Source of the DNA: Bradyrhizobium sp. NDS-1
GTDB taxonomy: Bacteria; Pseudomonadota; Alphaproteobacteria; Rhizobiales; Xanthobacteraceae
NCBI RefSeq assembly: GCF_032918005.1
Contig: NZ_CP136628.1
Span: 1,907,501-1,971,500 of the forward strand
Length of the DNA: 64,000 nt
Reading direction: 5' to 3'
The position numbers and the translations under genes were made by a program. Of this stretch, positions 18,644 through 27,878 are shown piece after piece. Under the pieces are notes generated by a model that was not told where the DNA came from, did no database searches, and was given only the letters and a program-made list of their open reading frames with translations. The first letter of the stretch is position 1. The number at the start of each line of letters is the position of its first letter.

Positions 18644-18973
18644 ATGGAGTCCATCGCATGGATGGCCTGGACGCTGCCGACCGCGATCTTCTTTGCGGCG
18701 CTCGCCTGCACGCTGGCGGTGATGACATGGCTTGCCGCGGTCTACCCCGAGGCCGAGCGCGTCGGTGTGTTGCGCATTCCGACCACGCGCGGTGATCGCC
18801 TGTTCATCTCGCTGATCACGGCGGCGGTCATCCACCTCGCCTGGATTGGCCTCGTCGGCACTGACGCGATCGCCACGGTGCCGATCGGCGAGGAGGGATT
18901 CGAGATTTCGAGCCTGTGGCTCGCAAGTGGAATTTCGCTGGCTGCGGCCGTGCTCATTTTTCGCACGGTCTGA
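18644..18973 (+). CDS. glpU: DUF2160 small membrane protein of the glycerol transporter
   Basis: A 109-residue protein with three hydrophobic segments (WTLPTAIFFAALACTLAVMTWL, LFISLITAAVIHLAWIGLVG, LASGISLAAAVLIF) separated by short loops, matching the DUF2160 family found inside glycerol ABC transporter operons. Its role is not known; an accessory membrane subunit is plausible. ATG 18644 sits 5 bp after AGGAGG; a TTG at 18641 is in frame but worse placed. It lies between glpQ and glpV. Confidence 0.88.
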   Translation: MESIAWMAWTLPTAIFFAALACTLAVMTWLAAVYPEAERVGVLRIPTTRGDRLFISLITAAVIHLAWIGLVGTDAIATVPIGEEGFEISSLWLASGISLAAAVLIFRTV

Positions 18974-19049
18974 AGTTTGCGAAGGGACGGCCAGATCCGG
19001 GACCAACCCGGGCCTGTATAAAAGTTTGTCGCTGCAACGGAGGAACAAT

Positions 19050-20846
19050 ATGCGACAGTTTAGGAGAAGGAAAGGTCCATTGACCAAGAATAGTTTTCTG
19101 ACCATGTCCAGCGCCGCTGCGATCGTTGCAGTGTCGCTCGCTCTCTCGGCGCCGGTTCGCGCCGCCGACGAGGCCGCGATCCAGAAGTGGATCGCGGAAT
19201 TCACGCCCTCGACGCTGTCGAAGGAAGACCAGAAGAAGGAGCTGGAGTGGTTCGCCAAAGCCGCCGAGCCGTTCAAGGGCATGGAGATCAACGTCGTCTC
19301 CGAGACCATCACGACCCACGAATACGAGGCGCAGACGCTGGCGAAAGCGTTCTCCGAGCTCACGGGCATCAAGCTCAAGCACGACCTCATCCAGGAAGGT
19401 GACGTCGTCGAGAAGCTGCAGACCCAGATGCAGTCCGGCAAGAACGTCTATGACGGCTGGATCAACGATTCCGACCTGATCGGCACGCACTTCCGCTACG
19501 GCCAGACCATCGCGCTGTCGGACTACATGACCGGCGAGGGCAAGGACGTCACCAATCCGATGCTCGACGTCAACGACTTCATCGGCAAGTCGTTCGGCAC
19601 GGGTCCGGACGGCAAGCTCTACCAGCTGCCCGACCAGCAGTTCGCCAACCTCTACTGGTTCCGTTACGACTGGTTCACCAACGCGGACTACAAGGCCAAG
19701 TTCAAGGCGAAGTATGGCTACGAGCTCGGCGTGCCCGTGAACTGGTCCGCCTATGAGGACATCGCCGAGTTCTTCACCAACGACATCAAGGAGATCAACG
19801 GCGTCAAGGTCTATGGCCATATGGACTATGGCAAGAAGGACCCCTCGCTCGGATGGCGTTTCACCGACGCGTGGCTGTCGATGGCCGGCAACGGTGACAA
19901 GGGCATTCCGAACGGTCTGCCGGTCGACGAATGGGGCATCCGCATGGAAGGCTGCCGTCCGGTCGGCTCCTCGGTCGAGCGTGGTGGCGACACCAACGGA
20001 CCGGCGGCGGTCTACTCGATCACCAAGTATCTCGAGTGGATGAAGAAGTATGCGCCGCCGCAGGCGCAGGGCATGACCTTCTCCGAGTCCGGTCCCGTGC
20101 CGGCCCAGGGTAACATCGCCCAGCAGATGTTCTGGTACACCGCCTTCACCGCCGACATGGTGAAGCCCGGCATCGCCGTGATGAACGCGGACGGTACGCC
20201 GAAATGGCGTATGGCTCCGTCGCCGCACGGCTCGTACTGGAAGGAAGGCATGAAGCTCGGCTATCAGGACGCGGGCTCGCTCACGCTCCTGAAGTCCACT
20301 CCGCCGGATCGCCGCAAGGCCGCCTGGCTCTATCTCCAGTTCATCGTCTCGAAGTCGGTGTCGCTGAAGAAGAGCCATGTCGGTCTCACCTTCGTCCGTG
20401 AATCCGACATCTGGGACAAGTCGTTTACGGAACGTGCGCCGAAGCTCGGCGGCCTGGTCGAGTTCTACCGCTCGCCGGCGCGCGTGCAGTGGACCCCGAC
20501 CGGCAACAACGTGCCCGACTATCCGAAGCTCGCGCAGCTGTGGTGGCAGAACATCGGCGATGCGTCGTCCGGTGCGAAGACGCCGCAACAGGCGATGGAT
20601 GCTCTCGCCGCGGCCCAGGACTCCGTCATGGAGCGCCTGGAGAAGTCCGGCGTGCAGGGCGCCTGCGGTCCGAAGCTCCACAAGAAGGAGAAGCCGGAGT
20701 ACTGGTTCGCGAAGGCCGAGAAGGACGGCACCATCGCGCCCCAGCGCAAGCTCGCCAACGAGAAGCCGAAGGGCGAGACGGTCGACTACGACACCCTGAT
20801 CAAGTCGTGGCCGGCCACCCCGCCCAAGCGCGCGGAAGCGAAGTAA
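19050..20846 (+). CDS. glpV: Glycerol ABC transporter substrate-binding protein
   Basis: A 598-residue periplasmic binding protein, long for its class but usual for GlpV. The signal peptide has a basic N-terminus (MRQFRRRKG), a hydrophobic stretch (MSSAAAIVAVSLALSA) and a likely cut at VRAAD. The mature part has the two-lobed family 1 binding protein layout with GKLYQLPDQQFANLYWFRYDWF and an aromatic-rich middle. It captures glycerol for GlpPQ. ATG 19050 follows GGAGG at the right distance. A 76-bp leader after glpU contains CCCGGGCCTGTATAAAAG, which could hold an extra promoter for high binding-protein output. A strong terminator follows. Confidence 0.93.
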   Translation: MRQFRRRKGPLTKNSFLTMSSAAAIVAVSLALSAPVRAADEAAIQKWIAEFTPSTLSKEDQKKELEWFAKAAEPFKGMEINVVSETITTHEYEAQTLAKAFSELTGIKLKHDLIQEGDVVEKLQTQMQSGKNVYDGWINDSDLIGTHFRYGQTIALSDYMTGEGKDVTNPMLDVNDFIGKSFGTGPDGKLYQLPDQQFANLYWFRYDWFTNADYKAKFKAKYGYELGVPVNWSAYEDIAEFFTNDIKEINGVKVYGHMDYGKKDPSLGWRFTDAWLSMAGNGDKGIPNGLPVDEWGIRMEGCRPVGSSVERGGDTNGPAAVYSITKYLEWMKKYAPPQAQGMTFSESGPVPAQGNIAQQMFWYTAFTADMVKPGIAVMNADGTPKWRMAPSPHGSYWKEGMKLGYQDAGSLTLLKSTPPDRRKAAWLYLQFIVSKSVSLKKSHVGLTFVRESDIWDKSFTERAPKLGGLVEFYRSPARVQWTPTGNNVPDYPKLAQLWWQNIGDASSGAKTPQQAMDALAAAQDSVMERLEKSGVQGACGPKLHKKEKPEYWFAKAEKDGTIAPQRKLANEKPKGETVDYDTLIKSWPATPPKRAEAK

Positions 20847-20874
20847 GCGGCGCGCGACGTCACCAAATGCGAAG

Positions 20875-20905
20875 GGCCGGGAGCGATCCCGGCCTTTTTG
20901 TTTTT
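20875..20905 (+). terminator. Rho-independent terminator of the glp operon
   Basis: GGCCGGGA (20875-20882) and TCCCGGCC (20887-20894) form a perfect 8-bp stem with a GCGA loop, followed by TTTTTGTTTTT. It lies 29 bp after glpV. Confidence 0.92.
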
Positions 20906-20932
20906 GGTGAGTTCGCTGCGCTGTCTCCACAC

Positions 20933-21018
20933 CGTCATTGCGAGCGAAGCGAGCAATCCAGAGCCTTCCCGCCGCGGCAGTCTGGATTGCTTCGTCGCAA
21001 GAGCTCCTCGCAATGACG
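20933..21018. repeat. Interspersed palindromic repeat, family A (copy 2)
   Basis: Ends CGTCATTGCGAGCGAAGCG and CTCGCAATGACG are inverted. Inner arms GCAATCCAGA and TCTGGATTGC are also inverted, giving a nested stem. It shares these parts with copies at 2375-2454 and 41047-41165, and separates the glp terminator from a convergent gene. Confidence 0.88.
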
Positions 21019-21033
21019 CGGAGAGAGTTGATT

Positions 21034-22134
21034 TTACTCCGCCGGTTCGGCCGCCAGCGTCGGGTAATCCGTATACCCCTTCGCGCCGCCGCCGTAGAAC
21101 GTGGTCTTGTCCCAGTCGTTCAGCGCTGCGCCCTGCTTCAGTCGCTCGACGAGGTCGGGATTGGAGATGAAGGGCTTGCCGAAGGCGATGAGGTCGGCTG
21201 CGTTCGCGTCCAGCACCTTGGTGGCGAGATCGAAATCGTAACCGTTGTTGGCGATGTAGGCGCCGGTGAAGCGCTTGCGCAATGACGCATAGTCGAACGG
21301 CGCGACGTCGCGGGGGCCGCCGGTGGCGCCTTCGACGACGTGGAGATAGACCAGCTTGAGCGCGCCGAGACCGTCGACGATGTGGTCGTACAGGGCCTGC
21401 GGGTTGGAATCCGAGATGTCGTTGGCCGGCGTCACCGGCGAGATGCGGATGCCGGTACGATTCGCTCCGGCTTCGGCCACGACGGCCTTGGAGACCTCCA
21501 GCATCAGCCGCGCGCGGTTCTCGATCGAGCCGCCATAGGCGTCCGTGCGCTTGTTGGTGCCGTTCTTGGCGAACTGCTCCAGCAGGTAGCCGTTGGCACC
21601 GTGGATCTCGACGCCGTCGAAGCCGGCCTCGAGCGCATTCCTCGTCGCGCGCTTGAAGTCGTCGATGATTCCCGGAATCTCGGAAAGCTCGAGCGCGCGG
21701 GGTTCGGAAACATCGGCAAAGCCGCCATTCACGAACGTCTTGCCCTTGGCGCGGATCGCGCTCGGCGCCACCGGGGCGGCGCCATTCGCCTGGAGGTCGA
21801 CATGCGAGATACGGCCGACATGCCAGAGCTGGATGAAGATCTTGCCGCCGCGCTCATGCACGCGGTCGGTGACTTTGCGCCAGCCGGCGGCCTGCTCCTT
21901 GCTGTAGATGCCGGGCGTGTCCTGGTAGCCTTGCCCTTGCTGCGAGACCTGGCTCGCTTCGGTGATCAGAAGCCCTGCGGAGGCGCGCTGACCGTAATAG
22001 TCGGCTGCGAGGGCGCCGGGGACGAACGTGCCGGGAACGGCGCGGTTGCGCGTCAGCGGCGCCATCACGAAGCGGTTCGCAAGCGTGATCGGACCGAGCT
22101 TATAGGTCTCAAACAATTTGGTTGGACGGCTCAT
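21034..22134 (-). CDS. Old Yellow Enzyme family alkene reductase
   Basis: A 366-residue FMN-dependent NADPH ene-reductase (OYE/NemA family). Visible are TLANRFVMAPLTRNRA at the N-terminus, GKIFIQLWHVGRISH, EAGFDGVEIHGANGYLLEQF with the conserved His and Asn that contact the substrate carbonyl, and RTDAYGGSIENRARLMLEV. The C-terminal part DLIAFGKPFISNPDLVERL belongs to the FMN phosphate-binding end of the barrel. Members reduce activated C=C bonds, nitro compounds or nitrate esters; the natural substrate is unknown. ATG 22134 matches the family start. No partner gene is evident. Confidence 0.93.
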   Translation of the reverse strand: MSRPTKLFETYKLGPITLANRFVMAPLTRNRAVPGTFVPGALAADYYGQRASAGLLITEASQVSQQGQGYQDTPGIYSKEQAAGWRKVTDRVHERGGKIFIQLWHVGRISHVDLQANGAAPVAPSAIRAKGKTFVNGGFADVSEPRALELSEIPGIIDDFKRATRNALEAGFDGVEIHGANGYLLEQFAKNGTNKRTDAYGGSIENRARLMLEVSKAVVAEAGANRTGIRISPVTPANDISDSNPQALYDHIVDGLGALKLVYLHVVEGATGGPRDVAPFDYASLRKRFTGAYIANNGYDFDLATKVLDANAADLIAFGKPFISNPDLVERLKQGAALNDWDKTTFYGGGAKGYTDYPTLAAEPAE

Positions 22135-22313
22135 TGGCAATGTTTCCAGCAGTGAGGGGTCTGGAACAGTTGTGCATTGCGATATCCAACGCAAGGGAGG
22201 AGCCATACGGAAAGCGCAGGCGACCTACGCGGCAAATCCCGCGTAGCATAATTCATGTGCAATTCCGGCCGCGACAGTCGATTTCAGCTGTCGCGACCGT
22301 GCGATTTCGCAAG

Positions 22314-22817
22314 TCAGTTCGCGCCCATGAAATCGCGCTTGCCGATCTCGACGCCGTTGTGGCGCAAAATGCCGTGGGCGGTCGCGCAGTGGAAATAGAA
22401 GTTCGGCAGCGAGAACGCGCTCAGGAATTGCTGGCCCTTCATGGTGATGGATTTGTCCGGTCCGGCCGGGAAGGTGACGTCTTTGGTGTCGGCACCCTCG
22501 AACTGCTCCGGCTTGAACGACTTCACGTAGTCGATGGTCTTTGCCAGTCGCTGCTTCAACTCCGCAAAGCTGGTTTCGGTGTCGGGGGTCGCGGGCACCT
22601 CGCTATGCGTCAGTCGCGCGCAGCCCTTGGCGGCGAAGTCGCTGACGAGCTGGACCTGCTTGGACAGCGGCAGCATGTCCGGGAAAAGGCGCGAGCCGAG
22701 CAGGACGCTGGGGTCGATCTTCCTGGCCGCGCAATGCGCCTCGGCCTTGGTGAGCAGGCCGGTGACGCTGTTCAGCATTTGCAGATAGGCCGGGACGGCC
22801 GCGTCGTAGAAGGACAT
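22314..22817 (-). CDS. DUF1993 family protein
   Basis: A 167-residue soluble protein matching DUF1993, a family related to the DinB-like four-helix bundle. It reads MSFYDAAVPAYLQMLNSVTGLL, then SRLFPDMLPLSKQVQLVSDFAAKG, and ends with NFYFHCATAHGILRHNGVEIGKRDF, where the His residues of FHCATAH and RHNG are conserved in the family and could bind metal. No function is established. It lies 61 bp downstream of the transglycosylase on the same strand, separated by a hairpin. Confidence 0.88.
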   Translation of the reverse strand: MSFYDAAVPAYLQMLNSVTGLLTKAEAHCAARKIDPSVLLGSRLFPDMLPLSKQVQLVSDFAAKGCARLTHSEVPATPDTETSFAELKQRLAKTIDYVKSFKPEQFEGADTKDVTFPAGPDKSITMKGQQFLSAFSLPNFYFHCATAHGILRHNGVEIGKRDFMGAN

Positions 22818-22843
22818 GTGATGCTCGCTTGTGAATGGGAAAT

Positions 22844-22861
22844 CTCAGGAGAAAACCTGAG
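22844..22861 (-). other. Small hairpin between transglycosylase and DUF1993 genes
   Basis: CTCAGG and CCTGAG form a 6-bp stem with a six-base A-rich loop. There is no T-run in minus orientation, so an attenuator or a chance palindrome are equally possible. Confidence 0.3.
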
Positions 22862-22878
22862 CCACTCACATGGGAGCC

Positions 22879-24228
22879 TCATGGAAAAATACAATCGCAG
22901 ACAGCGGCTTGTGCGATGCGAAAATTCTTTCGCACCGTCGCCTGGGGCTGCGCCTGCGCCGTGCCGCCCCGCATGCGCGCCAGCAACTCCGCAGTCGGCC
23001 AGGAATCGGCGGGCAGGCCGAACTTGATCTGCATCGCCTTCACTGCAGTGCGGCTCAGTTGCCCCATTACGCCATCGACCTTGCCGACATTGAAGCCGGC
23101 GCGGACGAGGTGCTGCTGCAACTCCTTCAGCTCGTTGAGCGGCAGTTGCGCAACCGGCACGGCGGGCTGCCGCATCGGCGGGGCGCCGGCGATGCGGCTG
23201 GCGAGATAGGCTGCGGTGGTCGAATAGATCAGTGAGTTATTCCACTCGGTATAGGCCGCGAAATTCGCATAGGCGAGAAAGGCTGGCCCGGTACGACCCA
23301 TCGGCAATAGCAGTGAGGCGGGCAGGTCGTCGTTCGGCAGCGGCCGGCCATCGGGATAGGTGACGCCGAGTTGCGCGAATTTTGCGCGCGGCAGTTTGAT
23401 CGTCAGGTCGGCTTGGTCCCACGGAAAGTTCGTGGGCGCGCGCACTTCCTGCAGCCACGGCTCGCCACGCCGCCACTTCAGTCCGTTGGCGATGTAGTTC
23501 GCGGTCGAGCCGATCACGTCGGGCGCGCTGCGCAACAAGTTGGGATGGCCGTCGCCGTCATAGTCCACTGCATAGTTGAAATAATGCGTGGGCAAAAACT
23601 GCGTCTGCCCGAGCTCGCCCGCCCAGGAGCCGATCATCTCGGATGGTGAGAGATCGCCGCGGTCGATGATCTTGAGAGCCGCGATGGTTTCCTTCTGAAA
23701 CATCTCGGAGCGGCGGCAGTCGTAGGCCAACGACACCAACGAGGGCAGCGTATGCAGCGTGCCGAGCTCGGCGCCAAAGCTGCTCTCCAATCCCCAGAAC
23801 GCAGCGATGACCGCCGGCGGCACGCCATATTCTTTCTCGGCGCGGGCGAACGCCGCCGCATGCATCTTGATGCGCGCCTGAGCGTTCCTGGCCGCGCCCT
23901 CCGACGCTCGGTTGCGCGAGAATTCGGTGAACACCTGGCCGAACACGCGCTGGCCGCGGTCGCGGTTGACGATGCTCTGGTCGTAGGTGAGGTATGGCGC
24001 GGCCTCGGCGAGCGCGCGCTGCGACACCCCGGCCGCGATCGCCTGCTGCTTCAGGTCGGCCAGGAAGCGATCGAAGCTCGCGCCGTTGTGGCATGAAGCC
24101 GCGCGCGGCGAAGGGGCAGCGGCCTTCGGCGCTGCGGGCCTTGCGGGAGGCGGGAGCATTTGAGCGGAGGCGGTGGCTGTGCACGCGACAAGCGCGACGG
24201 CCGCGATCAGAAATCGGGTCTGGACCAT
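22879..24228 (-). CDS. Lytic murein transglycosylase, MltB-like, with C-terminal peptidoglycan-binding domain
   Basis: A 449-residue exported lytic transglycosylase. The N-terminal signal (FLIAAVALVACTATASA) is followed by a Pro/Ala-rich linker. The SLT-2 catalytic domain runs from about residue 45 to 345, with the catalytic Glu in FWGLESSFGAELG, plus LAYDCRRSEMF, SPSEMIGSWAGELGQTQFLPTHYF and DYDGDGHPNL. The last 70 residues are a PG-binding-1 domain (LKELQQHLVRAGFNVGKVDGVMGQLSRTAVKAMQ, split here by description only). It cleaves glycan strands to 1,6-anhydromuropeptides. It sits directly downstream of the glycan synthase pair; a link to polymer passage through the wall is possible but unproven. 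Confidence 0.93.
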   Translation of the reverse strand: MVQTRFLIAAVALVACTATASAQMLPPPARPAAPKAAAPSPRAASCHNGASFDRFLADLKQQAIAAGVSQRALAEAAPYLTYDQSIVNRDRGQRVFGQVFTEFSRNRASEGAARNAQARIKMHAAAFARAEKEYGVPPAVIAAFWGLESSFGAELGTLHTLPSLVSLAYDCRRSEMFQKETIAALKIIDRGDLSPSEMIGSWAGELGQTQFLPTHYFNYAVDYDGDGHPNLLRSAPDVIGSTANYIANGLKWRRGEPWLQEVRAPTNFPWDQADLTIKLPRAKFAQLGVTYPDGRPLPNDDLPASLLLPMGRTGPAFLAYANFAAYTEWNNSLIYSTTAAYLASRIAGAPPMRQPAVPVAQLPLNELKELQQHLVRAGFNVGKVDGVMGQLSRTAVKAMQIKFGLPADSWPTAELLARMRGGTAQAQPQATVRKNFRIAQAAVCDCIFP

Positions 24229-24276
24229 AGGTGTTCCGGTGAGGGGGTCGAGCGTGGATTCGTCCGAAGTCTAGGT

Positions 24277-24303
24277 GAAGTGATGGCCTCGGGCCATCAC
24301 TTC
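24277..24303 (-). terminator. Perfect 12-bp hairpin after the glycan synthase gene
   Basis: GAAGTGATGGCC and GGCCATCACTTC are exact reverse complements with a three-base loop, starting 13 bp past the synthase stop. There is no T-run, so it may be a processing or stabilising hairpin rather than a strict intrinsic terminator. Confidence 0.55.
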
Positions 24304-24315
24304 CTCGTCGCCCGC

Positions 24316-26256
24316 CTAGCCGAACAGCCGCATCAGCAGCGCTTTCCCGACCGGGAGCGCCCTGACGCCCCGGAAGGCGCGAACATATTCGCCCGCATAG
24401 AACGCCCTGATCGCGTGCACGCGCGTATCCATGCCTTCCTCGAATCGCACGGCGAACCCGTCGGTGGTTCGCCGCACCACGATGGCCGCGATTGGGCGGC
24501 CATAGATCCGGCATTCGATCGTGCTGCCCGGCGCCGGCGGATCGGGATCGATCAGGCGAGCGCCCGTGATGGAGATGTCGGCGAGCCGCGCGAGATGCGA
24601 CCTGCCGTCCTGGCGCACCAGGACCGGTTCATTGCGGTTGAACCGTTCCGCCTTGCGCTTGCGCGGTTGCTCGATGCAGACGAAGCAGACCACGGTGAGG
24701 ATGAGCGCGTTGTAGAGACTCCAGGCCAGCGCCAGTCCGCCATAGGCGATGTTCTCGCCGCGCTGCTGCAGGACGAAAGCATACGCGATGGACGCGAGCG
24801 TGATGAAGAGTGCGCAGCCATAGATCCGCAGCAGCGGCCATTCGACGAAGCGCCGGTCGCGGTCGCCGCCTTTGGCGGTGACCTTGAACTTGTGTCCCTT
24901 CGGTTTCAGCAGGCCGGCGGCAACGGCCTTGAGCACGGCGGGCGCGGCGATGAGCTGTGAGACATCCGTCATCATCGCCAGCGAGCGGCCGCGCGACAGC
25001 CAGGCCATGCTGAGGCCGTTCCAGACATAGAACGGCAGGAAGACGCGCAAGAGCTCGTTGAGGTCGGCCCGCACCGCCTGGATGCCGAAAAGCAGGAACA
25101 GCCAGGGCACCACCAGGCCCGCCACCTTCGAGGTGTAGACCGCGGACCAGCTCATGAAGGCGTCGACCAGCGAGAGCCGGTCGATGAAGGACAGCTTCGA
25201 ACTCCGCGAGAGCGGTCCGCTGCGGCCGCGCACGATCTGCATCAGGCCGAGGCACCAGCGGGCGCGCTGGGTGATGTATTCCTTCAGCCCTTCCGGCGCG
25301 AGCCCGATCGTCAGCCGCTCGTTGAGATAGATCGTGTTGAGGCCGTATTCCTTCAGGCGAAGGGTGACGAGGTAGTCTTCCGTCACCGAATCGGTCGGAA
25401 ATCCGCCGATCTGCATCAGCCCGGCATAGCGGATGAGGGAGGAGGTCCCGCAGCAGAACGCAACGCCCCAGGCATCCTTGGCCGGCAGCAGGATGTCGAA
25501 GAAGAAGCGCTGCTCGTCGGGCCACACGTCGGTCGCAGCGAGATTGGTCTGGATCGGGTCGGAATTGATGAAATGCTGCGGCGTCTGCACCACGCCGACC
25601 GAAGCATCGTCCATGAGCGAGGCGGTTCGTGCGAGGAAGTCGGGCCGCGGCACGAAGTCCGCATCGAGAATGGCGACGAATTCCGGCCGCTCCGGCAGCG
25701 CGCCGACATGCTTGAGGGCGTGATTGATGTTGCCGGCCTTGGCGTGGTGGTTGTCGGGCCGCGTCAAATAATGGCAGCCGAGCTCGCCCGAAAGCCGACG
25801 CAGCCAGGGCCGCCTGCCGTCGTCGAGCACCCAGACGCGATAATGGCCGTACGCCATACCGGTCGCGCCGATGATGGTGCGCTCGAGGATCCCTCGTTCC
25901 TCGTTGTAGGTGCAGATGAAGACGTCGATCAGCGGTGCGCGAGGATCGCCGGCGCTGCTGTGAATCTTCGCGGTGCCGGTGCGGTCGCGCGTGCGGCTCA
26001 GGAACAGCAACGACAACGCGACCGCGACCAACGAGGCCGCTTCCAGCAGCATGAAGGGGTAGCCGATCAGGGCATCGACGGTCAGGTGCGGCGGCGGGAG
26101 CGTCGAGGTGACGCGCCAATGGAGATAACGCAGCAGCAAGGTCACCGACACGATGGCCAGGAGCGAGCGCGCCATCGTGCTGTCGCGCCTCAGCAGCGGC
26201 ACGATCGCCATGAAGGCGCCGAGCGCGATCAGCCCGGGCGTCAGCGCCATCATCAC
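24316..26256 (-). CDS. bgsA: Membrane glycan synthase (GT2) with C-terminal PilZ domain, BgsA-like
   Basis: A 646-residue inner-membrane processive glycosyltransferase. Two or three N-terminal helices (about 6-90) precede the GT2 domain with LDDG (Asp145/146), DAD (198-200), TED (292-294) and QRARW (330-334), the cellulose-synthase-type catalytic set. More helices follow (about 360-525). The C-terminus is a PilZ domain with both cyclic di-GMP motifs: RKAER (534-538) and DISITG (560-565). With the upstream membrane fusion protein it matches the bgsBA arrangement for the cyclic di-GMP-activated mixed-linkage beta-glucan of Sinorhizobium meliloti. Cellulose synthase is less likely since no bcsB or bcsZ is nearby. 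It starts with GTG (or the next ATG), overlapping bgsB by four bases. Linkage chemistry is inference. Confidence 0.82.
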   Translation of the reverse strand: MMMALTPGLIALGAFMAIVPLLRRDSTMARSLLAIVSVTLLLRYLHWRVTSTLPPPHLTVDALIGYPFMLLEAASLVAVALSLLFLSRTRDRTGTAKIHSSAGDPRAPLIDVFICTYNEERGILERTIIGATGMAYGHYRVWVLDDGRRPWLRRLSGELGCHYLTRPDNHHAKAGNINHALKHVGALPERPEFVAILDADFVPRPDFLARTASLMDDASVGVVQTPQHFINSDPIQTNLAATDVWPDEQRFFFDILLPAKDAWGVAFCCGTSSLIRYAGLMQIGGFPTDSVTEDYLVTLRLKEYGLNTIYLNERLTIGLAPEGLKEYITQRARWCLGLMQIVRGRSGPLSRSSKLSFIDRLSLVDAFMSWSAVYTSKVAGLVVPWLFLLFGIQAVRADLNELLRVFLPFYVWNGLSMAWLSRGRSLAMMTDVSQLIAAPAVLKAVAAGLLKPKGHKFKVTAKGGDRDRRFVEWPLLRIYGCALFITLASIAYAFVLQQRGENIAYGGLALAWSLYNALILTVVCFVCIEQPRKRKAERFNRNEPVLVRQDGRSHLARLADISITGARLIDPDPPAPGSTIECRIYGRPIAAIVVRRTTDGFAVRFEEGMDTRVHAIRAFYAGEYVRAFRGVRALPVGKALLMRLFG

Positions 26257-27593
26257 GGTGCGGTCTCGTGCCGGGCAAACACGACGCGGCCTGTGCGTCC
26301 GACGGTGCAGGCGCCGGCCGCCGCATCGTGCGATGCCACGGTCACGCGATAGGGCTCCTTGCTCAGCGCATCCGGATTGATGGCGAGATTGGCCGGCGCA
26401 CCGGCCGCGCCGGTCAGGTTGGCCACCGTGCCGGAGATCGGTTCACCGCCGTCATTCGGCTCGAACGTCGCGCGATCGCCGAGCTGCAGGCGGTTGTAGA
26501 CGCTCTCGGTGACGTTGGCGGTGATGACGGCGCCGCTGCAATCGAGCACCTTGAGCAGGGGCTGCCCGGCCTGCACGTCCTCGCCGGGTGAGGTCATCAT
26601 CTCCCAGACGCGTCCCGTGACGGGTGTCGTGATGTTGGCTTCGGACAGATCGGCGAAGCGGACCTCCTCGACGATGATCTCGTTGGCGAGCCAGGCGATC
26701 TCGGTGTCAGTGCGCGACAGATCGGCTTCGAGGTCGCCGGCACGCTGACGCATCTCCTCCTCGCGCTGCACCGAGCTTGGCCGGTCGTTGTAGCTGTCGC
26801 CGAGGAACGAGCCGTTCTGTGCGGCGGTGAGTTCGACTTTGGCGGCATCCAGCCGCTTGCGCGCGCCGAGTTCGGTTTGCTGCGACACGGAGAGCTCGCG
26901 CGTCAGCCGCGCCAGCTCGACGGTCGAGACATTGCCGGTTTTGGCCAGTGAGGATGCGCGCTCGACGGCGGCGCTGGCTTCGTCCCGCCGCGCCGCCGCC
27001 GCCTCGATCGAGGTCTGGATCTCGGCAATGCGAGCCTCGAGCTGAAGCACGCGTCCGTCGCGGAATTGGGCTGCCTGCCGCGCCAGGTCCTTTTGCGCGG
27101 CCTGCGCCGAGGCGAGCTTGACAGCAAGGCTGGGCCGGTCGTTCTCCAGGCGCGACTTCTGTCGCCGGAGATCGTCGAGCCGGGTGCGATCGCCGCGCGA
27201 GTTGACGACACGCAGGACGACGGTTCCGGCCTCTAACCGGGCCTGGTCAGTCACGCGCTGCGCGGCAGAGACGCGGCCACCGATGGGTGCGCGCAAGGTG
27301 ACGAGGCGGGAATTCAGCACGGCCTCGACGCTCGAATATTCCCAGATCGCGCGCAGCGGTAGCCAGCCAAAAACGGCGAGGATGGCAAGTCCGATGGCGA
27401 TCTTGGCGCCGCGCCGCAGGTGCGGCCACCGGCGCCCTGGCTCCGGCTCCGTCTGCGCATCGGACGTTTGCTCGGGCTCGTCATGCGCGAATAGTTGCGT
27501 GTGCAGCGCCTCCTGCAAGCCCTTGGCGTCAGCTTTGCTCTCGGTAGGGGAGGGGGTGGGGTCGACCGGAGCGGCACCTGAGCGGTCCATCAT
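26253..27593 (-). CDS. bgsB: HlyD-type membrane fusion protein, BgsB-like
   Basis: A 446-residue protein with a cytoplasmic Pro/Glu-rich N-terminus, one membrane helix ([15 protein letters not shown], about 70-90) and a periplasmic body. The biotinyl-lipoyl half-motifs are [15 protein letters not shown] and [27 protein letters not shown], separated by a long coiled coil (about 125-310) rich in Glu, Ala and Arg. This is the HlyD/MFP architecture, used here presumably to guide the glucan from the synthase across the periplasm. ATG 27593 (second of a tandem) follows AAGGTG; an upstream in-frame ATG at 27641 is possible. It is translationally coupled to the synthase. Confidence 0.82.
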   Translation of the reverse strand: MMDRSGAAPVDPTPSPTESKADAKGLQEALHTQLFAHDEPEQTSDAQTEPEPGRRWPHLRRGAKIAIGLAILAVFGWLPLRAIWEYSSVEAVLNSRLVTLRAPIGGRVSAAQRVTDQARLEAGTVVLRVVNSRGDRTRLDDLRRQKSRLENDRPSLAVKLASAQAAQKDLARQAAQFRDGRVLQLEARIAEIQTSIEAAAARRDEASAAVERASSLAKTGNVSTVELARLTRELSVSQQTELGARKRLDAAKVELTAAQNGSFLGDSYNDRPSSVQREEEMRQRAGDLEADLSRTDTEIAWLANEIIVEEVRFADLSEANITTPVTGRVWEMMTSPGEDVQAGQPLLKVLDCSGAVITANVTESVYNRLQLGDRATFEPNDGGEPISGTVANLTGAAGAPANLAINPDALSKEPYRVTVASHDAAAGACTVGRTGRVVFARHETAP

Positions 27594-27878
27594 GATGGTC
27601 ACCTTGCTGACGAGATGCCAACGGAACCGGTCAATGCGCAAGAACCCTGCGACGTGCCCGGTTACCGCGGATTAAGTCGACGCCGCGCTTTCCAGGTTAC
27701 TAACCGTCCACGTGTGTTTTGGTGTAAATCCCCGTCAAGGTTTAGCGACAGCGGAAAGGCTGCCGCACTGCCGTGGATCTGCGGCTCGGCGACGCACGAA
27801 CCTTGCGGTCGCCGGCGGCATCCATATTTTCGCTGGAGCCGGCCGAAGGTTCGCCCGCGGCCGCCCCAGGAGACGGCC

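Noticed and set aside
18954..20930. Long open frame (658 codons) on the minus strand
   Set aside because: Antisense to glpV; it also crosses the glp terminator, which argues against a gene.
22178..22200. TTGCG and CGCAA pair resembling an FNR-type box
   Set aside because: The half-sites are separated by eight bases rather than four, which does not fit FNR/FixK binding.
24316..26256. Cellulose synthase BcsA
   Set aside because: The motifs fit, but there is no bcsB, bcsZ or bcsC nearby and the coupled partner is an HlyD-type protein, which points to the BgsBA arrangement.
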